From: Antedon mediterranea
Lineage: Eukaryota > Echinodermata > Crinoidea > Comatulida > Antedonidae
Direction of reading: 5' to 3'
Length of the DNA stretch: 64,000 bases
NCBI RefSeq assembly: GCF_964355755.1
Contig: NC_092676.1
Location: 28,750,288-28,814,287, forward strand
The position numbers and the translations under genes are program-made. The stretch's first letter is position 1; each line of letters starts with the position of its first letter. The notes under the pieces are model-generated. The model searched no databases and was not told where the DNA came from. It saw only the letters and a program-made list of their open reading frames with translations. Positions 14,801 to 25,128 of this stretch are shown here, one piece after another.

Positions 14801-17800
14801 TCACACTGGAAGCGTCCTTGCCTGCCGCGTGCGTCACTTTTTAACGCGAAATTCGCGGCTTCGCGTTTGGTGTGCACAGGCCTTAACTGTCTATAACTTT
14901 GGTTAAAACGCTTGCGTTGCGTTTACGTCCTTGCGTTACGTTCTAGTGGGAACCAAGCTTAAAGTGTAATGTTTGGTTTCCACTAAAACAAAGTACCTAT
15001 TGTAAGCGCAACACAAGTAATATTCATCATTTGCGATTGGTCAAATGTTTGCGATGCGCCTACGTCATTTCGTTGCGTCTTAAAGCTTGGTTCCCACAAG
15101 GAAGCAACGCAAGCGAGTTGTTGACCAATGACAAGCGAATAATATTCATCGCTCGTGATTGGTCAAGTATCTTACGTTGCGTTACGTCGTTGTGTTGCGT
15201 CTCTGGTGGGAACCAAGCATTAATGGGAACCCAGGTTACGTAAAATGATCGTAAAATTTAAAAGCGGTTTTTTTTCGGTTTTTTTTTCAGATATAAATGA
15301 ATGTGAGGAGCGAGACGCTTGTCAACATACATGTGTAAATACAGATGGAAGCTACCATTGTTTATGTAACCAGGGTTATCAAGCGTATGGTATCACACAT
15401 TGCGGAGGTAAGGTATTTTTTTCATAAATAATTTAGTTAAGGTTGTTTAAATTAAGATGGATGCCAATTTTTTTAAACAAAAATCAACATAAAAAAAATG
15501 ACGATTATGATATAATTAGGAAGATGATGATAGTGAGTAATTATTCAAATACACTTTTAAATCCTAAATAAATACATCTTTCTATTGTGAAACATTTTCT
15601 TCTTCAGATATGGATGAATGCTCTGTAAACAATGGCGGATGTGAACACAATTGTATCAACTTCCCAGGAAGTTACCGCTGTACTTGTAACAACAACTACA
15701 AGTTGCATCCAAACAGCAAAGACTGTGTCGGTAAGAATGACGTCATTCAGAAAGTCTGCTGATAGTATTCCAGTTGTTTCCAATCCTAGTTTTCCACTAA
15801 TGACGCGTTCAATGACGCGTTCAAGTCGCGCGAACAAATTCGCCAAGTGGGCATGGAAAATACACTGAAGTACTCCATGAGGGTTTTCTCGGCATTCCTG
15901 CTTTCTGTTCTCCTTTGGTTTCCATTGTAGTGCCCTTTAAGTGATATAGTCTTTTATTTTTGTATTTCAATATCTGACTACCATCATTCCTGTCTTTAAC
16001 TTAGAATCGACAAGTTGTCTGAGGTTGCGACCGCCACCCAAAACGATCGTTGATTGTGACAGCAGAGGACTTGTATGCACGATCACCTGCAATTCAAACT
16101 CACATTTCTCAACGTCTATGAAAGGCCGTAATATGTTTGTTTATCGTTGCAATAAGAGCACACAATTTGAGTGGTACAACAATGATCTCAATCAGACCAT
16201 GCCTTCCTGCTCAGGTACATGATTTTCTAATCAACTTCACTTTTTGTTGAGTAATTGCATGGATTTTATATATATTTTTTCCTGTAGTTATAAGACCCTT
16301 CCTTTAAAGCTCTGTCTACACTAGCAAATTTTATGTGACCATATATGGACATGATGATGTGTCATATCACTACCATATTTGGGCATATCACTACCATATT
16401 TGGGCACATCACACTTTTGTCAAACTAGTTTGTTAGTGTAGACAGAGCAGTACAAAGAAAGCAACGAAGTGGTACTATGGCTTGTTGACATGCTTGCTTA
16501 CCAATCATATTTTCATTGCTGTGTGATGTTCTCTCTTTACCATTATCATCCATTTATTTAATTATGCTACTTTTTCCAACCTAATCATAGTTTTATTAAT
16601 TTATTTTTCACATTTTTATTTCTCCCTTTTTCGAGTAGAGGCCATTGCGGCACCAACGTTCCAGCGAAAGGCAACGTTTTCTTTTAAAGCCGATAAGTGC
16701 CGGTCAAAACCAAGAGTCAAAAATCGTTTTCAAGAAACTTTAAATAAGAAAATTTCAGGTACAAATGCTGTTCTGCTTTTTAAACTCACCCCCTCATTAT
16801 CATTTCATTTGCTTACTAACGTACTGCAAACTAAGAGCAAAGAGTTTTTCCCAAATATAACTTATCATTTACAGTAATTTGAATCATGTTGTGTACAATA
16901 AATTTCATCAGAGTCTTTCTATATATTGATAAAGTGTTTTAAGTATGTCATAAAAAAAATGCACTGAATAGCCATTTGGAAACCTTTTAGATTTCCATAA
17001 AACTGATCATTTCTATAAAACTTTTCATAGAAAAACACATTAGGAAACGTTTAAGACCATTTTTAGAATTTCGATAAAACTATAAAATATTTAAATATTT
17101 ATTGAATTTGTAAGCACATAGGTTAAACCCAAGGTCCAAAATATACAGATTTCCATAACAATTACGGTGAATTTAAAAAAAATCAATATTATAATCTAAT
17201 CATTTTAAACATGTTTGACTTGTTGTTTTCCACAGAAATTGAAAAGGGTTCATGTACAAACCAGTGCCAAGTGAACTCAGTTGAATTGCGTTGCAAACAC
17301 AACAGAAGCAAAAGAGCACGCCGAGCAGACTCCAATCGGTCGCTGGTTATAGAGGCAGATTTTGAAATACAAATTATCCCCGAAGAGCCTACAGGTAGGC
17401 CTACACTCAACCAATCACTCCTTCCTTCCTTCACATACATTCATTTTTTCATTCATTCATTTTCTTTCATTCTTTAATTCATCATTTCATTAACTGAAAG
17501 TTTGCGTACTAGATCGTGGTTGATCGAAGTTTCAATTACATTTTAGTTTTATTGTATCGTTTTGTCCTATTTTCTCAAAGACAACTGTAACATACAATGT
17601 GTTTGTTCACTCAAAAGCCAGAATTGGCTGGTCTTGTTTTAAACAAGAGTGTGATTAAATAAATAAATAAAATAAATAAATGATAAAAATACAATAGAGA
17701 AGTAAACAATAATTATATCTGATGGTTTTTATTTGTTTAGCTTCCTGTAATATCGAATGCGTAAGGAAACATAGCGAGAGAAAGTTGAGACGAATGGTAA

Positions 17801-20626
17801 ATGAGCTTCGGAGGTCAATCAACAGAAAGCTCTTCTTCGTTGACTTTAATGGCAGACAATATGAGGTCAATAAAAGGTCATTGTTAACTAAAGAAACGGA
17901 AATGATTTGCACTGTGGGAAAAGTGATGGTTGCTGGGAAATGTGGTAAGTCACTTAATTTTAAAAATCTATTATGTTCATTATTATTTTTAGTATTGCCA
18001 TCATCACTAAAGTAATTATTAATCACAAAATGACTTTATTTTCTTTGCATTGCTCCATTTGCTTCTTTGTAACTAACAAATTACTAAATAATAAACGTAA
18101 ATTAAATTTGCAACAAAGTATATTAACTAGATTGATTTATTTTATATAAATATAGTTGCTTGTAGCATGGGTACATATTATGACCAGGTAACCACACATT
18201 GTGTTCTGTGCCCAACTGGAATGTACCAAGATATGGAAGGCCAATTGAACTGTAATCCATGTCCATCAAGGAGCAACGATTTTGGCATTGTTGGCGCCAG
18301 GAATGTAACTGAATGTGGAGGTATTATATAGTATTAAGTTATGTTACTATACATCATATTAATTGGTAAAACAAGTTATAATGTCAGAGTTTGTTAACAT
18401 AAATTCTTTGAAAGATTAAAGTAATGATTGTTTAATATTATATGGTTATTAATCATTTCAGGTCAATGTAGACCGGGTGATTATTCTAAAGATGGCTTCC
18501 ATCCATGTAGGCCTTGTCCTGTCGGTCATTTCCAGCCTGAGCCAGGCAGAGCATCGTGTCGGCCATGTGGGGGTGATTTAAGCACTGCAGACGTTGGTTC
18601 AGCATCATTCCAGCTATGCCAAGTCAAAGGTAACTTTACTTATAATAACTTTCTTACACAATTTTTAAGTTATTTTTCTGAATTTGTTTTTAAGCAACCC
18701 AACAGACCATGCCTATTGAATTTCAGAAAAATCGGTACATTGCTCACGTCAGAAAAGCTTATTAAAATCTCGAGTAATCTGTATCTTCACTATGGCCGAA
18801 AGCACGCCCTCTTCATTTTGTCAAAGATCTTAACAAGTTTTTTGCTCAGCAGCGCTTAATTATAGTAGGAAAATATATTTTAAAAGGAAAAAACATAAAA
18901 CTACACATAGTGCGGATAACCAAATGTAAAATGATATCAATTTTATTATTTAGTTTTGTAATTTTGATTTAGATAATTGCCAAACTGGAAAGTACTACGA
19001 TACAGGATCGCACCAATGCCAGCCTTGTAAAAAAGGATTTTATCAAAATGAAACTAAAATGAATTATTGTATTCGTTGTCCTGGCAACACTACAACAGAC
19101 TCAGTCGGTGCTGATGATGTTAGTTTATGTAAAAGTAAGTGCTTATTTTTTTGTTTTCAAAACATTACTTTGTTTGAATGTTTTGGTGAGGTTCTTATAA
19201 GAAAGTGTCACCAAAAAAAAACCCGAAATTACTACAATAGTAACTATAGGTTTATCTTGACTTAAATGTTTTAGGTCACAGGTGTGGTGGTGTTATAAGT
19301 GCAGGAAAGGGTTTTATTGAGAGTCCCAATTACCCAGGCAACTACCCAACGGACGTAGAGTGTGTCTGGACCATAACGCCACCTTCAAACCGACGTATAT
19401 TGATTGTCCTTCCTGAAATTTACATTGCAAATCAAATAAGTGATAGGTGCGAAGATTTCTTAGTCATGCGCAGAACAGGTGAGTGAAAATAATTTTTTAA
19501 ATAATTCCTACTAGGTTTATTAATGTTATAATCAATTTATGTCTTTGAATGTTTTCCTTGTTTGTGATGTAATATTTTCAGACTTGTTCTCCATTTGGTA
19601 GTACACACTAGACTATTACAACTAATGAATGGAGTTCCTCCAATATTCATAAATGATATTATCATAATTATCATAATTATTATATCAAATTTGGATTAGC
19701 GGTTTATGTCTTTATTAGTTTTTCCAAATAATATATTTGTCTTTATACCGTTTTTTAGAATCTCCACACTCCACAACAACCTTTGAGACATGTGAGACAT
19801 ACAGAACTCCGCTTGCATTTACAGCAAAAACGAAGAAACTATGGATTCAGTTCAAGTCAAATGAAGCCAGAACGGCAAAGGGATTTCGAATTCCTTACGT
19901 AACTTATGAAGGTAACATATTTTTGTTTTGTGCTTTTTAGAATAAATTACACCATAATCGTACAGGCCACTATAAGAATGATATGAGCTAAAACGTAATA
20001 TGAATTAAAGTTTAGCTAAAATGGAATGTATTCAGAAAAATGAACTAACAATAGAATTCGATAAAGAAAATAAAGAAAGCGATTCTGTAAAAAGTGTATT
20101 CTGTGTGTCAGGTGATGTCACTAGGCGTGGTTACGTGACGTGACGTTTGTGACGTACAAATACGGTTACGCAACAAATATTAAATTATAATAATTTAGAT
20201 TACGTCACATGTGTGTACTCATGTATCTTACAGTTATTCATTGAATTGATGGTTTTTTACTTTTTTAGAAGATTATGAATTTCTGATTGAAGATATTGTC
20301 CGTGATGGCAGGCTTTATGCCTCTGACCAGCATCAGGCAATTCTACAGGTAAACTTGATTTTTTTAATTTTTTGTTCCAAAAAATAAATTTTTCTCTTAA
20401 CTAATATTATTATGATAGACAATTAGGTATAATCATTATTTTCATATTTTATTTTCAGGACCAGAAAGTTGTCTCAGCTCTGCTAGAAGTTTGTGCAAAT
20501 CCACAAAAATATTATCAATACAATACTGAATATCAGTCTATTTTACCAGACTCCTTTGTAAAGTTTTTAGAAACAAAAATAGAAATATTTCTTGGCATCC
20601 CGAAGAAAGCGCCTGGACGAAGATAG
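2860..20626 (+). CDS. SCUBE: SCUBE: secreted signal peptide-CUB-EGF protein, 22 exons
   Basis: Exons: 2860-2920, 7991-8035, 9218-9343, 9471-9596, 9981-10100, 10385-10507, 10596-10712, 11525-11659, 12122-12244, 15291-15407, 15608-15730, 16005-16214, 16639-16758, 17236-17394, 17741-17944, 18156-18320, 18462-18629, 18973-19134, 19275-19478, 19759-19911, 20269-20348, 20459-20626. The predicted protein has 1002 aa, near the roughly 990 aa of vertebrate SCUBE1. Residues 1-20 are a signal peptide. Residues 36-405 are nine EGF-like domains, one per exon, several with calcium-binding D-x-DEC starts. Residues 406-636 are a basic spacer. Residues 637-801 are three Cys-rich ephrin-receptor-like repeats, one per exon. 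Residues 802-920 are a CUB domain ([15 protein letters not shown]). A conserved C-terminal tail ([20 protein letters not shown]) follows. Almost all exons are phase 1-1. In known animals SCUBE proteins are secreted or cell-surface proteins that assist Hedgehog release and growth-factor signalling; that role is inferred here. The least certain parts are exon 2 and the 5 kb first intron. Confidence 0.94.
4761..4893. mobile_element. MITE family B, copy 1
   Basis: It starts TAATGCTTGGTTCCCACTAG and carries the internal TTGACCAATCACAAGCGATG segment. It ends with a decayed CAAGTGGGAAAC terminus. The ends are inverted repeats and there is no coding sequence. Confidence 0.8.
5143..5490. mobile_element. 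MITE family C, copy 1 (right end decayed)
   Basis: It starts TTAAAGATGTTTTGTCCCCC and continues with the family interior (AAACATGAAAATGA, AATAGGTAATTTTGCAGTTT, TCAACGGTTAAATTCAATC). The matching inverted terminus on the right is not recognisable. Confidence 0.7.
8452..8470. repeat. (TA)n microsatellite
   Basis: Short uninterrupted TA dinucleotide run in SCUBE intron 2. Confidence 0.85.
8575..8783. mobile_element. MITE family A, copy 2 (longer, rearranged)
   Basis: Begins TAAAGCTCTGTCTACACTATC and ends GTCAGTGTAGACAGAGCTTTA. The interior holds two partial family-A segments, including two versions of the GTGATGTGCCCA stretch, which suggests an internal duplication or a nested copy. TA occurs at both edges. 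Confidence 0.8.
9032..9184. mobile_element. MITE family B, copy 2
   Basis: Left end TAAAGCCCGGTTCCCACTAG. The interior pairs GTTGACCAAAGCGACAG with CGCTTGTGATTGGTCAAAT. The right end (GTTGCGTCTCTAGTAG, then AAGCATTA) is partly decayed. It lies in SCUBE intron 2. Confidence 0.75.
10990..11105. repeat. Inverted repeat, possible decayed MITE
   Basis: ACCAATCACGGCGCGAT on the left pairs with ATCGCGTCGTGATTGGT on the right. The outer ends resemble AAGCTT and AAAACCAAGCTTT. It lies in SCUBE intron 7 and could be a diverged relative of family B. Confidence 0.5.
11881..12026. mobile_element. MITE family A, copy 3
   Basis: Contains ACGTAACAAAAATGTAATGT, the GATGATGTCATATCACTACC segment, two tandem CACTACCATATTTGG units and a right end GATAGTGTAGACAGAGC. 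The left terminal bases are lost. It lies in SCUBE intron 8. Confidence 0.8.
12611..12659. repeat. 49-bp miniature hairpin
   Basis: AACCAGAGAAGAGTTAAATT pairs with AATTTAACTCTTCCCTGGTT across a loop of a few bases. A closely similar hairpin lies at 51525-51569, in a carbonic anhydrase intron. Confidence 0.7.
13402..13640. mobile_element. MITE family C, copy 2 (nested, partial)
   Basis: Starts TTAAAGATGTATTGTCCCAT and follows the family interior (AATAGGTCATTTTGTAGTTT, CACTTATAAAATGA, GCTGGCTGCCAATTTGAC). The right terminus is not clear. A more diverged related stretch may start near 13236. Confidence 0.65.
13788..14753 (-). pseudogene. Broken MADF-domain gene of the Harbinger-like element
   Basis: Two minus-strand pieces. 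The 5' piece (14753 down to about 14413) encodes a MADF-like start: [13 protein letters not shown], then [19 protein letters not shown]. The frame then hits a stop where the family expects the conserved Trp. MADF-like residues (VEECQK, later RDQFVK followed by a GTGAGT donor) continue in other frames, so at least two frame breaks are present. The 3' piece (about 14006-13788) encodes [20 protein letters not shown] and LIQVC, resembling the conserved C-terminal tail of MADF/BESS transposon proteins. An in-frame TGA sits just before it. In autonomous Harbinger elements this accessory protein binds the transposon ends; here it looks dead. Confidence 0.65.
14080..14400. repeat. AGGCCTAG-rich low-complexity patch
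   Basis: Dense, irregular copies of TAGGCCTAG, CTAGGCTAGG and related palindromic words inside the Harbinger-like element, just downstream (on the minus strand) of the MADF exon. Confidence 0.8.
14968..15080. mobile_element. MITE family B, copy 4 (diverged)
   Basis: Starts AATGTTTGGTTTCCACTAAA, contains TTTGCGATTGGTCAAATG and ends near CATTTCGTTGCGTCT. It abuts the next copy directly. Confidence 0.65.
15081..15222. mobile_element. MITE family B, copy 5
   Basis: Starts TAAAGCTTGGTTCCCACAAG and ends CTCTGGTGGGAACCAAGCAT. The interior has paired GACCAATGACAAGCGA and CGCTCGTGATTGGTCAA. It lies about 70 bp upstream of SCUBE exon 10 and is third in a local run of family-B insertions. Confidence 0.85.
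16305..16448. mobile_element. MITE family A, copy 4
   Basis: AAAGCTCTGTCTACACTAGC at the left, GTTAGTGTAGACAGAGC at the right, and the GGACATGATGATGTGTCATA and doubled CACTACCATATTTGGGCA interior. It lies in SCUBE intron 12. Confidence 0.88.
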
Positions 20627-20704
20627 CCTAACAATTGTAATACTTGTATATATTAAAGCACAGAATATTTTCTGTATATTTTGAAGTTGTACATATTTTT
20701 TTTA

Positions 20705-20710
20705 AATAAA
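20705..20710 (+). terminator. Candidate polyadenylation signal of SCUBE
   Basis: AATAAA lies about 80 nt after the SCUBE stop codon, the first canonical signal downstream. Confidence 0.6.
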
Positions 20711-21954
20711 TGTTTTGTGTGCAAAACCTTGATATGGTGGGGGCGTGATGAAATCATGAGTATGGGAATTATTTATCTTGAAATGTTATTGCTGTATTTA
20801 CAAATGACTGATGATGAATGATAATGTTTAATTTAAATGGTGGCTTGAATCAGTTCAAGGCTTAGTTACATTTATGTTGCCATGGTTACGTAAAGGTGTA
20901 GGTGGGTGGGGGAGGAGGTAGTGTTGTCAGTCCGTGACAGGATTTGTATGGAGATCTATTTTAGAGGGCTGTATTCACCAATCAAGCTTATGGATATTTA
21001 TACTTATAAGATTATTTATCTTAATAAATATACATTTTATTAAATTATTATTATAAATTAATATTAAATATTTAAGGATTTCTTTCTATTCATTTTGAGA
21101 AGTTTTACATTTTAAGATGAAATGTTGTCGGGTGAATTATATACGACACATGTACAGATCTTTGTGCAAGAATCTTTCCATGTCGAAATGTGTGTACCCA
21201 AGAGAGACATTTTGCGTGACGCCTGCTATCCTGTGTATAATAGTGCTTGTAAATGCTGACGTAAATGTGATTAGTTGTAATTGCACTGTTATCTTGTAGT
21301 TACTTTATCATGAATGAAAGAAATTATTTAAGGGTACTGGACTGTTTAAATATTAAGTCAAAAGGGGAGTCCTACACAACAATGTCGATGTATCCATCAA
21401 TGTGGAGAGACAACTTCACCCATAATTGGACAATAAAGAATTGGTTGTTGCAGAACTCGATGCCAAAAGGGTCCTCTGAAAAAAAAATATTCATATTGCA
21501 ATTTCAATTTGCCTTGTTAAAGAATTGTATTCATAATATTTAACTTTAAAAAAAATGAATTGATTAATTATCGATATATTTTGAATTGATTAATTATCGA
21601 TATATTTTGAATTGATTAATTATCGATATATTTTGCGAGGAGGAATAGCCTGGCTCCAGGGGACACTTTATCGCTGTGCCCAGAACACTAACAGTTTTGT
21701 TCTGAAACGTTACAAAGGGTAGGCCTACAATATTGTATATAATATAGCAATTTTATATTTTTAATGTAATTGTGAACTTGTAAGTTCGACAAGCTTCCGA
21801 TATGTTTTTGTTTGTATAGTCTAACTCTAATTTCTTGTTGTTTTTAGTTATAAGAGAGTTCATTTTCTCTACAATTAACATATTCTGCATTTAGACTGTC
21901 GAATATGCCTAAATGTGCTATAAGCACTAATTTTGAACTATAACTGCGAATCTG
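20711..21954. other. Intergenic DNA between SCUBE and a LINE remnant
   Basis: Two small ORFs (21117-21299, 21310-21543) have no recognisable domain. A three-unit tandem repeat is the only structure seen. Confidence 0.5.
21557..21634. repeat. 26-bp tandem repeat, three copies
   Basis: Three identical units of GAATTGATTAATTATCGATA plus TATTTT in a head-to-tail run. Perfect identity suggests a recent expansion. Confidence 0.95.
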
Positions 21955-22019
21955 GTGGCAGCGTATTGTAAGATAACAATAAATTATGTAGATTTAATGT
22001 TTTGTTTTTTTTCGTTTCC

Positions 22020-23795
22020 ATCTTTTAAAACTTGTTACATCGATGTTAATGTTAAACCTCTATGTCACATATTTAATCTGTCTTTAACAAAAGGAGTTTT
22101 TCCAAATAAATTGAAATTGGCAAGAGTTACTCCCATCTTTAAAGCAGGAAAAAAGGACACTTTATCTAATTACCGACCGATCTCAGTCCTTTCGCTATTT
22201 TCTAAAATATTAGAAAGAATTATCTATAATAGAACCTATGCCTTTATGGAAAAAAATAATATTCTATTCAATAAGCAATTTGGATTTCGCAAACATTTTG
22301 ATACCGCAATGGCCTTAATTGATTTGTCCAATGAAATAATAGATGCATTTGAAAATGATGAGTTTGCAATTGGTGTTTTTGTCGATCTATCGAAAGCATT
22401 CGATACCATTAACCATCCTATTCTTCTTTCAAAACTGTATCACTATGGTATTCGCGGTGTTCCTCTCAATTTATTTAAGAGCTATTTATCCAACCGCTAC
22501 CAATGTACCAAGTTTTGTGATTCCCAATCTGACTATTTGCCTATTACCTGTGGAGTACCACAAGGTTCATTACTAGGTCCTCTTCTGTTTCTTTTATATG
22601 TGAATGATATTTACAATTCGTCAGTATCTTTATCTTACTTTTTATATGCAGATGACACAACACTAATCTGTAAAAATCGACACTTAGAGTCGTTATTTAA
22701 CACTGTAAATACAAGTTTAATTAATGTATCCGAATGGTTTCTGGCAAACAGCCTTTCTGTAAATCTAAAAAAGTGCAGCTATGTTTTGTTTAGAAGTAGT
22801 ACGATGCCGATTAAATTAGGTCCATTGCAAATTAAACTAAATGGTTCTGTTCTCCCCATGGTCAATCGTGCAAAATTTTTGGGTGTATCCATTGATAGTC
22901 GTCTGACATGGAAACCCCATGTTATTGAGACAGAAAACAAAATCTCCAAAAATATTGGTATAATTTGTAGACTGGCATCTTTTCTTCCACATCATATTCT
23001 CCGAACACTCTACTGCTCCCTTGTTTTGCCATATCTTTTATATTGCAATATCGTTTGGTGTAACACATTCCCATCTAATTTAAATAAACTTCAAATACTA
23101 CAAAAGAAAATCATTCGAATAATTTCGAATGTTTCACCTAGAACTAGTACAGATCCTTTATTTCGTTCTCTCAAATTATTAAAATTAACAGATATTAATA
23201 TTTTCCAACAATGTTTATTTATTTACAAAAGCCAAAATGCTCTTCTTCCATCTCATTTACGCGATATGTTTTCTCCCAATTATGAATTTCACGGCTATTC
23301 CACAAGAATCCTCAATAACCTTCATATTCCTAAACACAAAAAGACTTCTTTTCAACATAATATTAGATTTACTGGACCCAAGATATGGAACTCACTTCCT
23401 AACAAAATTACAACTTCTGCAAGCAAACATAGCTTCGTCTTTAACACTAAACAATATCTAATACAAAAGTAAATTAATTAACTAGTTATATTCTAGGTAT
23501 CAGTTTTTTATTGTTTTCATATTCCGTTATGGTAATTACTTTATTCCTATCTACCATTTACTATTATTTACTAATTTAATTTTAGTTACTTTTTGTTTTG
23601 TTCAGGCACTTTCAACACAAGCTTTTGCTTTTTAGAAATTGTGCCTCCTTCATAATATTGTTTTATTCATGTTAAAGGTGAGAAAAAAAATTGTATTGTT
23701 TTAACTATCTTTCTTCTCGTCATGAATTTTGTATTATATTATTTATTTTGTATATTATGAAGGAAATAAATGTTACTATGAAATGAAATGAAATG
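22020..23795 (+). mobile_element. 5'-truncated non-LTR retrotransposon (LINE) with reverse transcriptase
   Basis: One open frame (21955-23472) encodes a LINE reverse transcriptase. Visible motifs are NYRPISVLSLFSKILERI, FVDLSKAFDTINH, the GVPQGSLLGPLLF palm-finger block and the catalytic YADD box (FLYADDTTL). A C-terminal region follows (YCNIVWCNTFPSNLNKLQ; GPKIWNSLP) that is shared with Jockey/CR1-type elements. The frame has no stop across the whole RT. The N-terminal endonuclease and ORF1 are absent, so it is a 5'-truncated insertion. The 3' end carries AAATAAATG and a short GAAAT repeat tail near 23785. The clade is uncertain without a tree. Confidence 0.9.
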
Positions 23796-23819
23796 ATAAC
23801 GCTCAGGGGAAATCAATCA

Positions 23820-24030
23820 ATTCTGACATTGATAATGATGATGACACAACTGCCAATGTTAATGATGATGAGACGACTATGATGATGACGATTATGATGA
23901 TTATGACGATGATGGTGATGATGATTATGACAATGGTGATGATTATGATGATGATAATAATAATGATGACGATAATAATGATGATGCTGATAATGATGAT
24001 GATGATGATTGATGTTAATGATGATGATTA
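23820..24030. repeat. (GAT)n-rich microsatellite
   Basis: About 200 bp of imperfect GAT/GAC/AAT trinucleotide runs directly after the LINE 3' end. Confidence 0.9.
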
Positions 24031-24199
24031 AAAATAGGTAGGCCTATATACGGGGAGGGGGGTCTTTTGCTTTATAAATACCAAATGACCGATCAACATA
24101 TTTTTGTTCATCTTTTAAAAATACGTTTATCTCCTGTTTTTATATCAAATTCCGTCGCCGTCGTCATTTTATTCAATAGTTACCGACAAATGATGATTC

Positions 24200-24360
24200 A
24201 CAAATTTGAAAGGGCGCCAACTACGAAATGAAAATGGGCGCCATGTTTCGTTTATCGAAAAAAAGAACGATGGTTGCCATTTTTCAAAAATGATTTTGAA
24301 ATGTTTGATAATTAAATTTACGTGTGCCGACTAACAACTAACATTTAAGGTATGAATTTT
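24200..24360 (+). promoter_or_regulatory. Possible promoter and non-coding first exon of KMT5
   Basis: A locally GC-richer patch contains GGGCGCCATGTTTCG, which resembles a YY1-type GCCAT core, and a possible donor AAG|GTATGA near 24350. The KMT5 coding exon at 25129 is preceded by an acceptor at 25120-25121, so an upstream non-coding exon is required. This one is only a candidate; the area around 24700 is another. Confidence 0.25.
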
Positions 24361-25128
24361 ATCAAACATTTAAAAAAAATAATCCAGCAGTCAACGAATG
24401 TTAATTTGTGTTGTTTATCTTTTGTCTAAACCGAATAAAACAATAATATCTCGAATGTTCCTGTAGTAGTAGATCGGAGCTTAGTAGGCTAGGCCCTAGG
24501 CCTTGACAGGTCGCGCCCAACAAGCAGGTTACAAAAATAACAATATTTAAGATGTTGTCATTCTTTTAAAACGACCTGGGTATGAAGTAAAATTGTCTTG
24601 ACATGTTGCAATGTTTACAGTTTTATAAGCATTCTAAATGTTACAATAATACCGCTTTTTAAAAAAGTATATGGACATTTAAATTATGAGTAGGTAGCCT
24701 GTCTGTTCGGTGCGCGGTGGGCTAGGCCTAGGCGTAAACTCCGTGACTTCTCCGTGTGGAACACTGGAAAGGAACAACGCCAGCCTTAGGGCTAACTTCG
24801 AGTTGTTCCGCCGGTTGATATTATTTTTTTTAGATTTTAGTATATTTATACCGGTATTACACGTCAAAGTCGAATTACATTTCATAATATTTATAAAGTG
24901 TAGAAAGGTAGTGTAGTGTTAGAGATGATTGTAATGTTATCATTTTTTATCATTTTGCCGGGGTTAGAGGGGGTGGGGGGCTGGGGGACAAAAAGGTAGA
25001 CGTGACATATCTATCCTACTGGATTCTTGTACAGTATTTGTATGCCTATTGTATTTTTGTTGTTGGCTAGGCATGTATGATATTTAATTATTTACTAATT
25101 TACTAGTTTTTACTCTTACAGGGCTATC

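Larger units (their letters stand above)
12382..14883. mobile_element. PIF/Harbinger-like DNA transposon, 2.5 kb, decayed
   Basis: The termini are inverted repeats of about 32 bp: the left end is AGGCCTGTGCACACCGAACG then CGAAGCCGCGAA, and the right end is its complement with one or two changes. A TAA target duplication flanks it (12379-12381 and 14884-14886). The 3-bp TWA duplication is typical of PIF/Harbinger elements, which usually encode a DDE nuclease plus a Myb/SANT- or MADF-type DNA-binding protein. The interior has remnants of a MADF gene on the minus strand but no recognisable nuclease, so it is probably non-autonomous. A family-C MITE (13402 onward) sits inside, and the part near 14080-14400 is very rich in AGGCCTAG motifs. 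Confidence 0.8.
12283..14962. mobile_element. MITE family B, copy 3, split by a 2.5 kb insertion
   Basis: The left half (12283-12381) begins TAAAGCGTGGTTCCCACTAG. The right half (14884-14962) ends TTCTAGTGGGAACCAAGCTT. Joined, the halves match the complement of the intact copy at 50099-50281, including its subfamily-specific interior, so this MITE was a landing site for the element at 12382-14883. Confidence 0.85.

Noticed and set aside
21117-21543. Two small ORFs downstream of SCUBE
   Set aside because: No family signature and no splice continuity with SCUBE or the LINE.
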